From Methanocellales archaeon (GTDB lineage: Archaea; Halobacteriota; UBA148), in NCBI GenBank assembly GCA_028715985.1, contig JAQUQR010000007.1:28189-92188 (forward strand): a stretch of 64,000 nt of DNA, given 5' to 3'. The position numbers and the translations under genes are program-made. Shown here piece by piece: positions 7,323-16,977 of this stretch; the stretch's first letter is position 1; each line of letters begins with the position of its first letter. Under the pieces are notes generated by a model. The model saw nothing but the letters and a program-made list of their open reading frames with translations, ran no database searches and was not told where the DNA came from.

Positions 7323-8976
7323 CCTTTACCACCTTCTTTATCCTATTTGCTAAATCAATCGGATTAAACGGACGTCCATCATATTTCAGAATAGAAGCAC
7401 CGGCTACAATACCAGCTTTTTCCCGTAATAAAGATGCAAGTTGACCAGTGCTATTCTGCTCCACAACAATAGCTGACTTTCCTTTAAATATCTCTAATTC
7501 CCATACAGGGAATGGTTTAAGATAAATGGGCTGAACTACTGTCATATTTAAATCACCATAACCCAAAGCTTCCAAAACACTCATCGTGGTAGAGCCAAAG
7601 GTGAAAATCAAAGGCTCTGCCTCGCCAAATATATTAACAGTGTGCATTTTTTTTAAATGATTAACCAAGCTTTTCTGTTTCCTTAGTCTTTTATCATGCA
7701 TCTTAGCAACTAAATCAGCTTCTTCTGTGGTCAAACCTAGTTCATCATGCTCGTAACTATTCCACTTAATCAACATATCACTCGGTGGAAACAACAACGG
7801 AGAGATACCATCCTTTGTATAACGATAACGTTTGTATTGACCACCTTTATGAAGAACTGGTTCAGCCCACTTAGCTTTGTGAGGATGAAGGGTAACACTC
7901 ATGCTACTTTCACCTAAATGCTTCTCAGACAACAAAATTGCTGGTGTTTGAAAGCGCCATACCAGATTCAACAGCTCAGCAGTTAAATAGAATGCCTCCT
8001 CTATGTTACCAGGAGATGCCACAATACGGGGAAACTCACCTTGGCCAGGATTAAGAGAGAACAATAACTCGCCTTGTTCAGTATATGTTGGCACACCTGT
8101 GCTTGGTCCTGGACGCTGACCGACATAGAACAGCACCGGTGCTTCTACCATTCCTGCAAGAGAGAAAGCCTCCTGCATCAAGCAAAAACCGCCGCCACTG
8201 GTACCAACCATGCTACGAGCGCCAGTAAAACTTGCACCAATAGCCATATTAGCAACTGCTATCTCATTTTCAGGCTGAACGGATACAACACCAAGTTTTT
8301 TACCATTACCTGCAAAAAAATGAAGTACGGGCGTAGAAGGCGTCATCGGATAAGCAAAATAGATATCAAGACCAGCAGCCGCAGCACCCAAACCTATAGC
8401 TTCACTACCTGACAATAATACAAATTTTTTATCACCTTGATTCAAGGCAACCTTGTTTTTTATTTTTTCAGTAGCGATATCAAAAATAGCATGAGCAAAC
8501 TTGAGGTTATCCTCAACATTACGTCCATACTCTTTTTTAATGATCTCATCTAATTTCTTCTTGTCAAATCCAACCATTGCAATGAGGACAGATATACCAG
8601 AAACACCCTCAATGAGATCTGAATTCTCATATTTCTTAGCTTCAGAACTTATAGGAATACCAACGTCCACTCCTTTTGATTTATCGGAGTTGTAAACCAT
8701 TAATCCATTTTTAGAGACATGACCCTTGTGAATATCGTAGCTTCGTTGATCAAGAGCTACAACAAGATCTGCTTTCATATAATGGCTATAAATTTTCGAT
8801 GTAGAAGTGCTAACCGCTGAAAAATTATGACCACCACGAATTAGACTGGGGTAATCATTCATCTGAAAAACTTCCCGTTTCAAATCAGTGAAAAAGTTAG
8901 CTGCCGCAATACCTGCTTTTTTTGTACCCTGACCAGCTTTTCCGCCAATAATATAGGTGAAAACGTCTTTTTTCAT
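7312..8976 (-). CDS. korA: 2-oxoacid:ferredoxin oxidoreductase, fused gamma-alpha subunit
   Basis: A 554-residue protein. Residues 1 to about 175 are the gamma domain (GGKAGQGTKKAG, YPSLIRGGHN), and about 180 to 554 the alpha domain (GSEAIGLGAAAAGLDIYFAYPMTPSTP, the substrate-binding YPxTP segment, and SGGGFCLMQEAFSLAG). With KorB it forms the cytoplasmic oxidoreductase that links 2-oxoacid oxidation to low-potential ferredoxin. It is the first gene of the kor-ferredoxin group. Its position in a stress block may reflect the oxygen sensitivity of the enzyme (inference). Confidence 0.92.
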   Translation of the reverse strand: MKKDVFTYIIGGKAGQGTKKAGIAAANFFTDLKREVFQMNDYPSLIRGGHNFSAVSTSTSKIYSHYMKADLVVALDQRSYDIHKGHVSKNGLMVYNSDKSKGVDVGIPISSEAKKYENSDLIEGVSGISVLIAMVGFDKKKLDEIIKKEYGRNVEDNLKFAHAIFDIATEKIKNKVALNQGDKKFVLLSGSEAIGLGAAAAGLDIYFAYPMTPSTPVLHFFAGNGKKLGVVSVQPENEIAVANMAIGASFTGARSMVGTSGGGFCLMQEAFSLAGMVEAPVLFYVGQRPGPSTGVPTYTEQGELLFSLNPGQGEFPRIVASPGNIEEAFYLTAELLNLVWRFQTPAILLSEKHLGESSMSVTLHPHKAKWAEPVLHKGGQYKRYRYTKDGISPLLFPPSDMLIKWNSYEHDELGLTTEEADLVAKMHDKRLRKQKSLVNHLKKMHTVNIFGEAEPLIFTFGSTTMSVLEALGYGDLNMTVVQPIYLKPFPVWELEIFKGKSAIVVEQNSTGQLASLLREKAGIVAGASILKYDGRPFNPIDLANRIKKVVKVEC

Positions 8977-9043
8977 AACACTTCAACTGGCAAATCTTTG
9001 TAGTTTGAGATGGCTAAACATATATGCATGATATATAAAAAAA

Positions 9044-9454
9044 TTATTTCACATCAATAGATTTAGATGACTGCCAGAGACCATGGATATTGCATAAAGC
9101 AAGTGCAAGTATTGTTCCAGGTTTACTGGTTTTAAAACTCGTTGTTACAGCGTGATGGGTATAAATAGTGCTCTTATTCGGACCTTCAACAGACTCACCA
9201 TGGGCATTGAATTCATAGTGACCAATTTGATACGGGAACTTTTCACCATCCGGATGGAAATATAAATCAATCCATCTTATATGATGCTCAGTGGTATTAG
9301 GATGGGCAATTTCCTTTCCAAGACCTACCCTTACCTCAAACATTTCATCCTTGTCCATTTCATCCGGACATTCAATAACTGGAACATGCTTTTCTTTCTT
9401 CCAATCGGCCTCTTGTATTAAATCACCTATTTTTTCTTCCATTTTCGTTTCCAT
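9044..9454 (-). CDS. sorB: Neelaredoxin-type (class II) superoxide reductase
   Basis: A 136-residue single-domain superoxide reductase. It has [19 protein letters not shown] and CNIHGLW, which give the glutamate and the His4Cys iron site, but no N-terminal desulforedoxin cysteines. It is thus a second, distinct superoxide reductase within 6 kb of the two-domain form. It reduces superoxide with electrons from rubredoxin. It sits between the kor genes and a PfpI-type gene on the same strand, with a GGAGGT site before the ATG. Confidence 0.92.
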   Translation of the reverse strand: METKMEEKIGDLIQEADWKKEKHVPVIECPDEMDKDEMFEVRVGLGKEIAHPNTTEHHIRWIDLYFHPDGEKFPYQIGHYEFNAHGESVEGPNKSTIYTHHAVTTSFKTSKPGTILALALCNIHGLWQSSKSIDVK

Positions 9455-9476
9455 AAATTTCCCACCTCCGAATTTT

Positions 9477-9985
9477 TTATTTTAATTTCTCTAAACTTGC
9501 ATAAATAAACGCTGGAAGATCACCAGGACTGCGACTACTAACTAGATTATCATCTTCCACAACTTCCTCGTCTATAAAAATTGCACCTGCATTTTTTATA
9601 TCCTGAATAATAGACTTCCAACCAGTTACCTTACGACCCTTAAGAACATCTGCAGTAATCAACAATTGTGGACCATGACAAATTGAAAACACAGGTTTAC
9701 CACTGGACATAAAATCTTTTACAAACCTTACTGCTTCATCATGAGATCTAAGCTTATCAGGGGAATAACCACCAGGTATCAACAATGCATCAAAATTGTC
9801 AACAGATACATCTTTTATAGCTACATCTATAGTAACCTCTGTTCCCTCTTTTTTCCCTTTACTGTTTTCCCTTCTTTCAAACCAACATGGGCAAGTTTAT
9901 GGCCTGCCGTTGTAAAAGCAGATGCAGGTTCCGTATACTCAGAGTCTTCAAACATATCGTCAATTATTACTGCAATATTTCTCAA
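9477..9985 (-). pseudogene. DJ-1/PfpI-family gene interrupted by a frameshift
   Basis: The first part starts at a TTG after GAGGAGGG and reads RNIAVIIDDMFEDSEYTEP, the opening of PfpI/YhbO proteins. It hits a stop after a run of six A (plus-strand T run at 9849-9854). One extra A restores the frame into the second part, which has LIPGGYSPDKLR, the nucleophile elbow SICHGPQLL and GWKSIIQD. The whole would be about 169 residues, normal for the family of intracellular protease/glyoxalase-like stress proteins. Either a real frameshift or a homopolymer sequencing error. Confidence 0.8.
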
Positions 9986-10007
9986 AGTCCCTCCTCTTTT
10001 TTATATC

Positions 10008-10364
10008 TTAAAACCACATTGTTGCACCAGCATCTAGTGCTAAATCATTTAGTGTGCCTGCGCCGACGATTTTTACCCCCTGCATTAATTCAACCTTTTC
10101 CCAGCCAAGCATCTGTTTGGATGCCTCACAAACATAGATTTCTATCCCCATGTCCATGGTTTTTTTAAGCATCTCAGCTACACTGGGAAAACTACCAAGT
10201 TTAATCTTTTCAGCAGCTCCAAGGCGGAGTATACGAAGGCCTTGTCCAAGATAGTACACTTTTGCTTCAATATCCATCATCTTCGCAGTTTGCGCCAAAA
10301 CCAAAGGAGCATACTGCCTTTCCGGGGTATCACTTGTTTGCACATACAAAATGGAGTCTCCCAT
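10008..10364 (-). CDS. DsrE/DsrF-like sulfur-relay protein
   Basis: A 118-residue protein with the DsrE fold pattern: ILYVQTSDTPERQYAPLVLAQTAKMM at the start, then a strand-helix repeat and IYVCEASKQM, whose cysteine is placed like the sulfur-carrying cysteine of DsrE/TusD. The family moves persulfide sulfur between proteins. A tusA-like gene lies 50 bases upstream on the same strand, which supports a sulfur-relay role. The last 17 residues match the remnant fused to iscS. A GGTGGTTT site precedes the ATG. Confidence 0.82.
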   Translation of the reverse strand: MGDSILYVQTSDTPERQYAPLVLAQTAKMMDIEAKVYYLGQGLRILRLGAAEKIKLGSFPSVAEMLKKTMDMGIEIYVCEASKQMLGWEKVELMQGVKIVGAGTLNDLALDAGATMWF

Positions 10365-10412
10365 TTTAAACCACCTACCTTCCCATTGAATGGGATGTCT
10401 AACCTAATTAAG

Positions 10413-10658
10413 TCATTTCATCCTTTTTATATAGAATGTCAATATTGTCCCCTCTTTTTCAAATTTCAGAATATCGTGTCCGGTCCTCTTGGCCCAACGC
10501 TTGATATCCTCTTCAGCTGCAGGATCATCAGCATCCACCCTCAGCACCTGCCCTATGTCAATGTTTTCTATTGCCTCCTTTGTCATGGAGATGGGCATAG
10601 GGCAGTAGAAACCGACACAATCCAGCTCTTTATCTGGCACAAGATCGGAATACGTCAT
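10413..10658 (-). CDS. tusA: TusA/SirA-like sulfur carrier
   Basis: An 81-residue protein with DCVGFYCPMPISMTKEAI: the CPMP cysteine is the sulfur-carrying residue of the TusA family, and IGQVLRVDADDPAAEEDIKRWAKRTGH is the conserved second half. It accepts persulfide sulfur from a desulfurase or rhodanese and hands it on. It neighbours a DsrE-like gene and lies within a block of thiol and Fe-S genes, so a role in sulfur delivery is likely. Confidence 0.9.
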   Translation of the reverse strand: MTYSDLVPDKELDCVGFYCPMPISMTKEAIENIDIGQVLRVDADDPAAEEDIKRWAKRTGHDILKFEKEGTILTFYIKRMK

Positions 10659-10755
10659 CGAATACTCCTCATCTATTTTTCCTTTCCATGGTTATGGCCA
10701 CCAACATACTCGTCCATCCACATCCTAACATAGCCCTAATTTTACTCTCAGGCCT

Positions 10756-11670
10756 CTACGCATCAAAAATGTTTTTTGAGAGGTACTTAAAAGCTGAAAG
10801 ACTTGCAATAGCTCCTTGCCCAGCGGCAACAATTATCTGTTTTTCAGGAACATCAGTAACATCCCCTGCGGCAAATAATCCAGGAATATCAGTTTCACAC
10901 CGCTGGTTCACAAGGATCTCGTCCTTTTCGTTGGTATTGACACCACACCCGGGCCCTTTGACGGGCATTGAGCCGATCTCGATGAAAACGCCCTGCACAT
11001 CTAAGATTCTTTCCACCGATTTGTTAACCAGTACTTTGATTTTATTGACAAATTTATCGCCCAAAATCTCTTTTGTTTTGGCGTTGTTAAGGATTTCAAC
11101 TTTATCTGATTTTTTTATCTTTTCCACCATTATCCCATCCCCTGCCAGATCCTCATCGATATTAATCAGATAAATTTTGTTTGCAATGGACGTTAGCTGA
11201 ATAGTCGCATCCGTGGCAGAATTACCACCACCAATCACTGCAACGTCTTTTCCCGCAAATAGAGGTGCATCACATGTTGCGCAATAAGTAACTCCTCGGT
11301 TCCTAAATTCTACTTCGCCTGGCACACCAAGTAATCTTGGCTGTCTTCCTGTAGCAACTATCGCAGTTAAACACTCATATTCTCCTTTATCCGTCTCCAC
11401 CCTGAAATGATTGTTTATTTTTCTGACGCACAGTACCTCGGTATCCTCTTTTATTTCAACATCAAAACTTTTCAGGTGTTCTTTGAACTTTTTTACCAGC
11501 TCGAGACCTGAGATAAACTGATAGCCAATGTAGTTTTCGACTGAGCTGGAAAGTGAGGCATATCCACCGATATTTTTCGTTATCACGAGGGTCTTCATCT
11601 TTTTTCTTGCAGCATACACTGCAGCGGTTATGCCTGCAGGACCCGCTCCGACGATTATCAGGTCATACAT
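10756..11670 (-). CDS. trxB: Thioredoxin reductase
   Basis: A 304-residue flavoprotein. IIVGAGPAGITAAVYAARK is the FAD-binding GxGxxG, CATCDAP near residue 134 is the redox disulfide, IGGGNSATDAT is the nucleotide-binding motif, and GLFAAGDVTD is the C-terminal FAD motif. The second nucleotide motif lacks the usual HRR(x)R seen in NADPH-specific enzymes (here LINIDEDL), so NADPH preference is doubtful; NADH or a deazaflavin-type donor are alternatives. Its start overlaps the stop of the glutaredoxin-like gene by one base, and that protein is the likely partner. Confidence 0.92.
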   Translation of the reverse strand: MYDLIIVGAGPAGITAAVYAARKKMKTLVITKNIGGYASLSSSVENYIGYQFISGLELVKKFKEHLKSFDVEIKEDTEVLCVRKINNHFRVETDKGEYECLTAIVATGRQPRLLGVPGEVEFRNRGVTYCATCDAPLFAGKDVAVIGGGNSATDATIQLTSIANKIYLINIDEDLAGDGIMVEKIKKSDKVEILNNAKTKEILGDKFVNKIKVLVNKSVERILDVQGVFIEIGSMPVKGPGCGVNTNEKDEILVNQRCETDIPGLFAAGDVTDVPEKQIIVAAGQGAIASLSAFKYLSKNIFDA

Positions 11671-11903
11671 TACTTACTTAGCTCCTTTTCTATCGCTCCT
11701 TTATCAAAACCCACGATGATTTTTTCGTTGATTTCAATTTGAGGGACTCCCATTTGTCCAGATTTTTGTATCATCTCTTCTGCAGCTTTGCGATCCACTG
11801 AAACGTCTACGTCTTCAAAGTCAACACCTCTTTCTTTTAGAAAATTTTTTGCCAGCCGACAGTAGGGGCACGTGGGTGTTGAGTACACCTTAATCTTTGC
11901 CAT
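11670..11903 (-). CDS. Glutaredoxin-like CPYC protein
   Basis: A 77-residue thioredoxin-fold protein with the CPYC active site (TPTCPYCRLAK, residues 9-19), the cis-proline segment MGVPQIEI and GFDKGAIEKEL at the end. It is the NrdH/glutaredoxin type that takes electrons from thioredoxin reductase, whose gene overlaps its stop codon. It probably serves as the dithiol carrier for peroxiredoxin or other targets in this block. A GGAGGTG site precedes the ATG. Confidence 0.92.
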   Translation of the reverse strand: MAKIKVYSTPTCPYCRLAKNFLKERGVDFEDVDVSVDRKAAEEMIQKSGQMGVPQIEINEKIIVGFDKGAIEKELSK

Positions 11904-12121
11904 TTTTCACCTCCTTGTATTTTTTTCATTGTATAGCACAGGTGGGTAAACTGTTTGACAGCTGTAAACTGTCTGACAGCTCTGGAGCCCACCCTCATAT
12001 AGAAAATTCCCCATCCCGCATAAACCCAATAGCATCTATGTAATCCTATTTAACATAATTGTAACGCATACATCCACTATTGGTTCTTAAGTGAAATGTT
12101 GTACCAACTACCTACTGTACT

Positions 12122-12346
12122 TTATACAGAGATAACTTCTTTTACCTCTGGTACTTCTTGCTTTATTGCCCTCTCTATGCCCATTTTTAGTGTCATCTGA
12201 CTCAGCGCACATCCGCTACATGCACCTTTTAGCTTTACCTTTACCACTCCATCGGATGTGATCTCTACCAATTCCACATCGCCACCGTCCGCTTGTAGCG
12301 AGGGCCTCATCTTATTTAAAACAGATTGCACTTTCTTTTCCATCAT
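12122..12346 (-). CDS. nfuA: Nfu-type Fe-S carrier (NifU C-terminal domain)
   Basis: A 74-residue protein that is the stand-alone NifU C-terminal domain: [17 protein letters not shown] and [18 protein letters not shown] with the CxxC that binds a [4Fe-4S] cluster between two monomers. It carries clusters to target enzymes. Two starts are possible. The ATG chosen fits the family length and follows GGGG; another ATG 42 bases upstream forms an ATGA overlap with the rubredoxin stop, which would add 14 residues. Either way it is coupled to rubredoxin. Confidence 0.88.
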   Translation of the reverse strand: MMEKKVQSVLNKMRPSLQADGGDVELVEITSDGVVKVKLKGACSGCALSQMTLKMGIERAIKQEVPEVKEVISV

Positions 12347-12384
12347 GTTTTCTACCCCATTCAAAGATTTTTTTTGAAAATTCT

Positions 12385-12549
12385 TCATTCCACTAACTTT
12401 TCGAACTGGTCTTTGGATACCCCACAAAGAGGGCAAACCCAATCATCTGGCAGCTCCTCAAAGGGCGTTCCAGGCTTAATCCCAGAATCGGGATCGCCAA
12501 CTTTCGGATCATACACATACTCACAAACTGTACATATATATTTGTCCAT
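12385..12549 (-). CDS. rub: Rubredoxin
   Basis: A 54-residue protein with [12 protein letters not shown] and [14 protein letters not shown]: the two CxxC pairs of the FeCys4 site plus the conserved aromatic residues and the [19 protein letters not shown] middle. Rubredoxin feeds electrons to superoxide reductases and to the flavodiiron protein, all of which are encoded close by. It is preceded by GGAGGTT and lies between fprA and the Nfu gene on the same strand. Confidence 0.96.
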   Translation of the reverse strand: MDKYICTVCEYVYDPKVGDPDSGIKPGTPFEELPDDWVCPLCGVSKDQFEKLVE

Positions 12550-12619
12550 CTTCTCAACCTCCTTTTATTACTGTTGCACACCTAGGTATGCCTTTTCTAG
12601 ATCATACAAACTTTAGTAC

Positions 12620-13810
12620 TCACAGACTCATCTCTTGGTGCTTTTTGTAGATGGTATCAGCCAACTTATCCAGAGACTCAAAATCTTTCGTCCTTGGAAA
12701 GCCCTTACAGTAGACTGGGTCCAGTATCTCAACATCCAAGCTGGAAATAATCTCTGCAAGTTGTTCTACTGCCTTACCACCCCAACTATAGGAGCCAATG
12801 ATAGAAACAAATTTTAATTTTGGTCTGAGGACCTTTACGAGGTAGGCAGCATAAAAAGCAAGTGGATGTGCACCGGCCAATGTGGTGGGGACCCCCATGA
12901 CAACAGTGGCGGCATCTACCAGCGTCATTGCCAACTTTCCGATGTCAGTATTTGACAGTTTAAACTGTTTCACAGTTATCCCTCTTTCAGTCAGAGCCCC
13001 TACGAAATAATCCACCATCTCCTTTGTGCTACCGTGCATGGATACATAGGGCACTACCACCGTATTATCTGGCAGATCCAGAACCCAATGTCTGTATGCC
13101 TCGAGGATAAACTTCGGATTTGCATATATGGGACCGTGACTGGGTGCAATAAGGTCTATTTCCAAGTCCTTTATTTTCTCCAAATTCTTCTGGAGGGTCG
13201 TCCTGAAGGGCATCATGATTTCCGCATAATATCTCTTGGCTGATTCATAGACCGTTGCTTCATCAGTTACATACAAATCAGATGTCGCCAGATGAGAGCC
13301 GAACAGGTCGCAGGGAAACAGGATTCTGTCTTCCCTTAGGTAGGTCAACATGGTCTCAGGCCAGTGTACCCAGGGTGCATAGATGAACTCCAGCGTTTTG
13401 TCCCCCAACGATAGGATGCCTCCATCGTCCACCGTTATGAACTTATTCTCAGGTATTGCAAGCAAATCCCTAAGCAGGGCTTTACACTTTGGGTTGGTGA
13501 CAACCTTGGCATCGGGATAGGCATCGATTATCTGTGGCAAGTATCCGGAATGGTCCTGCTCGGCGTGATTTACAATTATATAGTCTATATCTTTAATGTC
13601 AAGCTGGTTAAGATTCTTTATCAAAACATCCCCCATGGTTGGATCCACGGTGTCTATCAAAGCCGTTTTTTCGCTACCTTTCACTAAATAGGAGTTGTAG
13701 CTGGTTCCATCAGGAAGCGGTATGAGCTCATCAAACAATCTTCTATCCCAATCAACAGCCCCAATCGAGTAAATGTCTGGTTTCAGCTCCCTGGGTTTCA
13801 TGATGATCAA
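12620..13810 (-). CDS. fprA: A-type flavodiiron protein (F420H2 oxidase FprA type)
   Basis: A 396-residue two-domain enzyme. Residues 1 to about 245 are the metallo-beta-lactamase-like diiron domain, with [12 protein letters not shown] (HxExDH) and SHGPIY as ligand motifs. Residues from about 250 are a flavodoxin domain beginning [15 protein letters not shown]. Such enzymes reduce O2 (or NO) to water, in methanogens using coenzyme F420H2. It overlaps hcp by four bases (ATGA) and is followed by rubredoxin, so the operon handles both oxygen and nitrogen-oxide stress. Confidence 0.94.
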   Translation of the reverse strand: MIIMKPRELKPDIYSIGAVDWDRRLFDELIPLPDGTSYNSYLVKGSEKTALIDTVDPTMGDVLIKNLNQLDIKDIDYIIVNHAEQDHSGYLPQIIDAYPDAKVVTNPKCKALLRDLLAIPENKFITVDDGGILSLGDKTLEFIYAPWVHWPETMLTYLREDRILFPCDLFGSHLATSDLYVTDEATVYESAKRYYAEIMMPFRTTLQKNLEKIKDLEIDLIAPSHGPIYANPKFILEAYRHWVLDLPDNTVVVPYVSMHGSTKEMVDYFVGALTERGITVKQFKLSNTDIGKLAMTLVDAATVVMGVPTTLAGAHPLAFYAAYLVKVLRPKLKFVSIIGSYSWGGKAVEQLAEIISSLDVEILDPVYCKGFPRTKDFESLDKLADTIYKKHQEMSL

Positions 13811-15108
13811 CTCAGCATTTCCTTCAAATCGTCCGCTGGATTGCCTATCAGCCTTAGGTCATAGTTATCTTGGAGTACTTTCAGAATGTCGTCATTCACC
13901 CAGGCAGGAAGTATGGGACCGATGTATATGCCCTTTATGCCCAATGAAAGAAGTGTCCAGAGAATGGCAACCGCCTTTTGCTCCATCCAACTCAAGACCA
14001 ATGTCAGCGGAAGCTCGTTTATCCCTACGCCAAAGATCTCAGCAAGAGCAGAGGCTATATCGATGGCAACTATCGCATCGTTACATTGACCCAAGTCAAT
14101 CAGTCTGGGGATTCCATCTATGTCTCCAAGCTGTAAATCGTTGATTCTGAACTTACCGCAGGCCAGCGTTAGGACGACGGTATCCCGCGGCAGCCGCTGA
14201 ACAAAATCCCGATAGTACTGTGCCTTACTGTGAGGTGAGTCACAACCCCCTACGAGGAAGAAATGGCGGATCTTGCCGGCCTCCACCAGTTTTTTTATCT
14301 TGTCCTTCAAGGACAGAACCACGGACTTGGAGAAGCCAGTAGTCAATACAACGTCTCCGGGTTTCTCATCAAGCTCAGGCAGCGATTCGGCTTTTTCTAT
14401 CACGGGAGTGTAATCGTATCCCTCAATGTGTTTTACACCCGGTAGCCGGGTCGGTCCGGTCGTGAACATTCGGTCTTTGTAATCTTCCTTGGGGATCAGG
14501 ACACAATTGGATGTTCCAAGGATTGCTGTAGGATATTTTGAAAATAATTGCTTCTGGTCGAACCATGCCCCTCCCAAATTCCCTGCCAGGTGGTCATACT
14601 TTTTCAACCCCGGATAGCCATGGGCAGGAAGCAACTCCGAGTGAGTGTAGACATTTATGCCTGTTCCTTCGGTTTGCTTGAGTAAAGCCTCGAGTGCTTT
14701 CAATCCATGGCCAGTAACGATAATTCCCCGACCTTTTCTCGTTCCTGTCTGCACTTCAGTCGGCTCGGGTTCCCCATAGGCTTTAATATGGGCTTCCTTC
14801 AAAAGTCTCATCGTTTTTAGGTTCATTTTTCCTGCTTCAACAGCCAGTTGGACAAAGTTTGCAGCATCAAAGTTGACGTTGGTGAAGGTGGAGTAAAATA
14901 CCCTCTCTAAAAATGCATCTATTTCTTGATCAGTAAATCCAAGTTCTCTCGCATGATAAAGATAGGCTGACATACCCTTAGCTGTGAGCAGCAGATTATC
15001 CTGTAGCCGAGCAACTGTGGCTTCTTTTCCGCATACGCCTTTAATGGTACAGCCAGTACCTCTTGCAGTTTGAGAGCATTGATAACAAAACATTTTCAAG
15101 TCTTCCAT
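13807..15108 (-). CDS. hcp: Hybrid cluster protein (short class)
   Basis: A 433-residue protein. The N-terminal [23 protein letters not shown] places four cysteines (8, 11, 20, 26) for a [4Fe-4S] cluster, and GTSNC, GGCDSPH and LACGKFRIN supply hybrid-cluster ligands. Class I enzymes are about 550 residues; this length fits the shorter class III, which lacks part of the first helical domain. Hcp reduces nitric oxide and handles nitrosative damage. It heads the hcp-fprA-rub-nfuA run. The ATG at residue 6 (MFCYQC) is an alternative start. Confidence 0.93.
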   Translation of the reverse strand: MEDLKMFCYQCSQTARGTGCTIKGVCGKEATVARLQDNLLLTAKGMSAYLYHARELGFTDQEIDAFLERVFYSTFTNVNFDAANFVQLAVEAGKMNLKTMRLLKEAHIKAYGEPEPTEVQTGTRKGRGIIVTGHGLKALEALLKQTEGTGINVYTHSELLPAHGYPGLKKYDHLAGNLGGAWFDQKQLFSKYPTAILGTSNCVLIPKEDYKDRMFTTGPTRLPGVKHIEGYDYTPVIEKAESLPELDEKPGDVVLTTGFSKSVVLSLKDKIKKLVEAGKIRHFFLVGGCDSPHSKAQYYRDFVQRLPRDTVVLTLACGKFRINDLQLGDIDGIPRLIDLGQCNDAIVAIDIASALAEIFGVGINELPLTLVLSWMEQKAVAILWTLLSLGIKGIYIGPILPAWVNDDILKVLQDNYDLRLIGNPADDLKEMLS

Positions 15109-15408
15109 TTTTTAGGACCCCCAGTTCTAAGTTATTTTATTAAGTAACTAAGTAATAAACCAATCGCTAATGGAAATTGGATCAGAACTCTGTACCCCCC
15201 TAACCTCTTGAGATAACCCCCAAAAGTTATAGGTGATTCTCTTTCTAGAGAGGTAGTTAACGGATCACCTAAAGAAATGGATTATAATCACATATGGGAA
15301 GGTCTTTTTTCTGGGCAGTCGAGGGTTTTTAAACCCTAGATACGCTTACATACAATATTGCACAAAGTTTATTGTTATTTCAATAATATTACTTAATGTG
15401 TAACTCCA
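15109..15408. other. Intergenic divide between two gene blocks
   Basis: This 300-base gap separates the minus-strand stress block from plus-strand genes, so it should hold divergent promoters for hcp and the 449-residue unknown gene. It has AT-rich stretches near 15125-15165 and 15355-15400 that could be TATA elements. No RNA gene or small coding frame was recognised. Confidence 0.5.
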
Positions 15409-16758
15409 ATGAAAATAAAACTCGAAAAGAGAGAAATTGGTGCACTATTTGCTCCATTTGAGCGTAAACTAATTTTTGAAACGAGTGGTCATCATTTAGG
15501 TTGGGTACGTTGGAAAAGGGGTACCCCGTATTTCAAGCTAGATCGAAGTCCTTTCTACCCAGAGGAAAGAGATATTTATTACTATCTAGATCCTTCAATC
15601 ACAGAAAGGCCAGAGGAAAACAGAAAAGTGGAAGTGGATGTCGGAAAGACCGAAAAAGCCATAAATTTTCAAAAGAAATCACTCCAAGGCGATTATGTTT
15701 ACATACATACGGTTGATAACTGGAAAGATTGGTCTCTAGCCGTAAATGACATGCCAAAACCACATATTGATAAAGACGATTTTTTGCATTATGTTTCCGA
15801 GCAATGGATAAATGGCAAGGAAGATTACCTTGACCGAATAATTGGAATGCAACTTGTATCTTCTCCACCAACGGACTCGTATTTTTTGGGAGGCATTAAT
15901 TCCAAAATATTTGATTTCTTTGGACCAAAAAATCGTCTAAGGTGCCTTAAAAATACCATGAAAACATACCTGCCACCAGACTTTCTCTCTACCCGAAGTC
16001 CTTACTATTTTGCATTAATCGAAAGCAAAGATGATACTAGATTGTCTGCTGATATTGGTGAAAAAGTTATAGAGTGTAATTATACGTTATTGGGACAAGA
16101 GCCAAATAAACCAATCCATCTCCCACTCTTTTTGAAAGATGCAGATTACAAAAAAATGAAATATACCAGCAACATAGATGTGCTACAATATCAGCTCTCG
16201 GCACTCATGTGCCGACCATATATACCAGAGAGTTGCACTAACAAGGTCGTTGAGGTTATACGGGACGTTCGAGAGTTAGTGGCGAACAAACCCTGCGAGA
16301 TTTTAGAGATAGATTACACTCTAGCACAACGGGTTGCCTTGAGTTTGACCAGACTGGAACTCAGTGATAAAGTGGATGATGAAACATTTAACAAAGCCCT
16401 AAATGAATGGAAAGACTGGTATATTAAAGTCGAAGAAGAAGCACAAACTCTTTTAAGAAAAGGTTGGGATTTAAACTTGTTTGGACGACCTGCCATTAGA
16501 AGTATTTCTGATTTAGGCAAGTATACTCCTACTGATCACAAAATTTTTCTAGAAATAATTAATGCGTCAGATAGTTTGGATAAAAAAGACGTTCCAAGAG
16601 TAGAGGTGCAAAATCGAGTTGAGAAAAAATATGGTTTTAATTCAGGTACAGTGGACGATTCGTTAGAAGCCCTTCAACGTATTGGCTATATAATTTTAAA
16701 GAACAATCAAAATACCATAGGTATTGTAGATTGGAACCCACTAAGCGAATCAAGTTGA
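15409..16758 (+). CDS. Unrecognised 449-residue protein with C-terminal winged-helix-like domain
   Basis: No family is recognised. The N-terminal half is mixed alpha/beta and rich in aromatic residues. A middle segment (LAQRVALSLTRLELSDKVDDETF, about residues 306-328) resembles the lid helices of MCM-type AAA+ proteins, and the last 75 residues (EIINASDSLDKKDVPRVEV through DDSLEALQRIGYI) look like the winged helix that ends MCM proteins. No Walker motifs are present, so it is not a helicase; it could be a fragment or a DNA-binding relative. The gene stands alone between the stress block and the amino-acid operon. Confidence 0.55.
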   Translation: MKIKLEKREIGALFAPFERKLIFETSGHHLGWVRWKRGTPYFKLDRSPFYPEERDIYYYLDPSITERPEENRKVEVDVGKTEKAINFQKKSLQGDYVYIHTVDNWKDWSLAVNDMPKPHIDKDDFLHYVSEQWINGKEDYLDRIIGMQLVSSPPTDSYFLGGINSKIFDFFGPKNRLRCLKNTMKTYLPPDFLSTRSPYYFALIESKDDTRLSADIGEKVIECNYTLLGQEPNKPIHLPLFLKDADYKKMKYTSNIDVLQYQLSALMCRPYIPESCTNKVVEVIRDVRELVANKPCEILEIDYTLAQRVALSLTRLELSDKVDDETFNKALNEWKDWYIKVEEEAQTLLRKGWDLNLFGRPAIRSISDLGKYTPTDHKIFLEIINASDSLDKKDVPRVEVQNRVEKKYGFNSGTVDDSLEALQRIGYIILKNNQNTIGIVDWNPLSESS

Positions 16759-16977
16759 TAGGCAAAATTGCCACTATTTTTGCGCCGCTTTTCTTATTGG
16801 TTATCTAATCGAAACTTAATTGCCCCTACTTAGAGATCGCTTTAGAGATATTACTCGACTGTTGATAGATATTTTAATTAATCAAAGTGAGGTACAGGTA
16901 GTGTTGGTCTTGGTCCCGCTATTCGCTTGATACCCAAAGATTGATATTGCGCTAAAGTGAAATAAGGAGCTGTGCAA

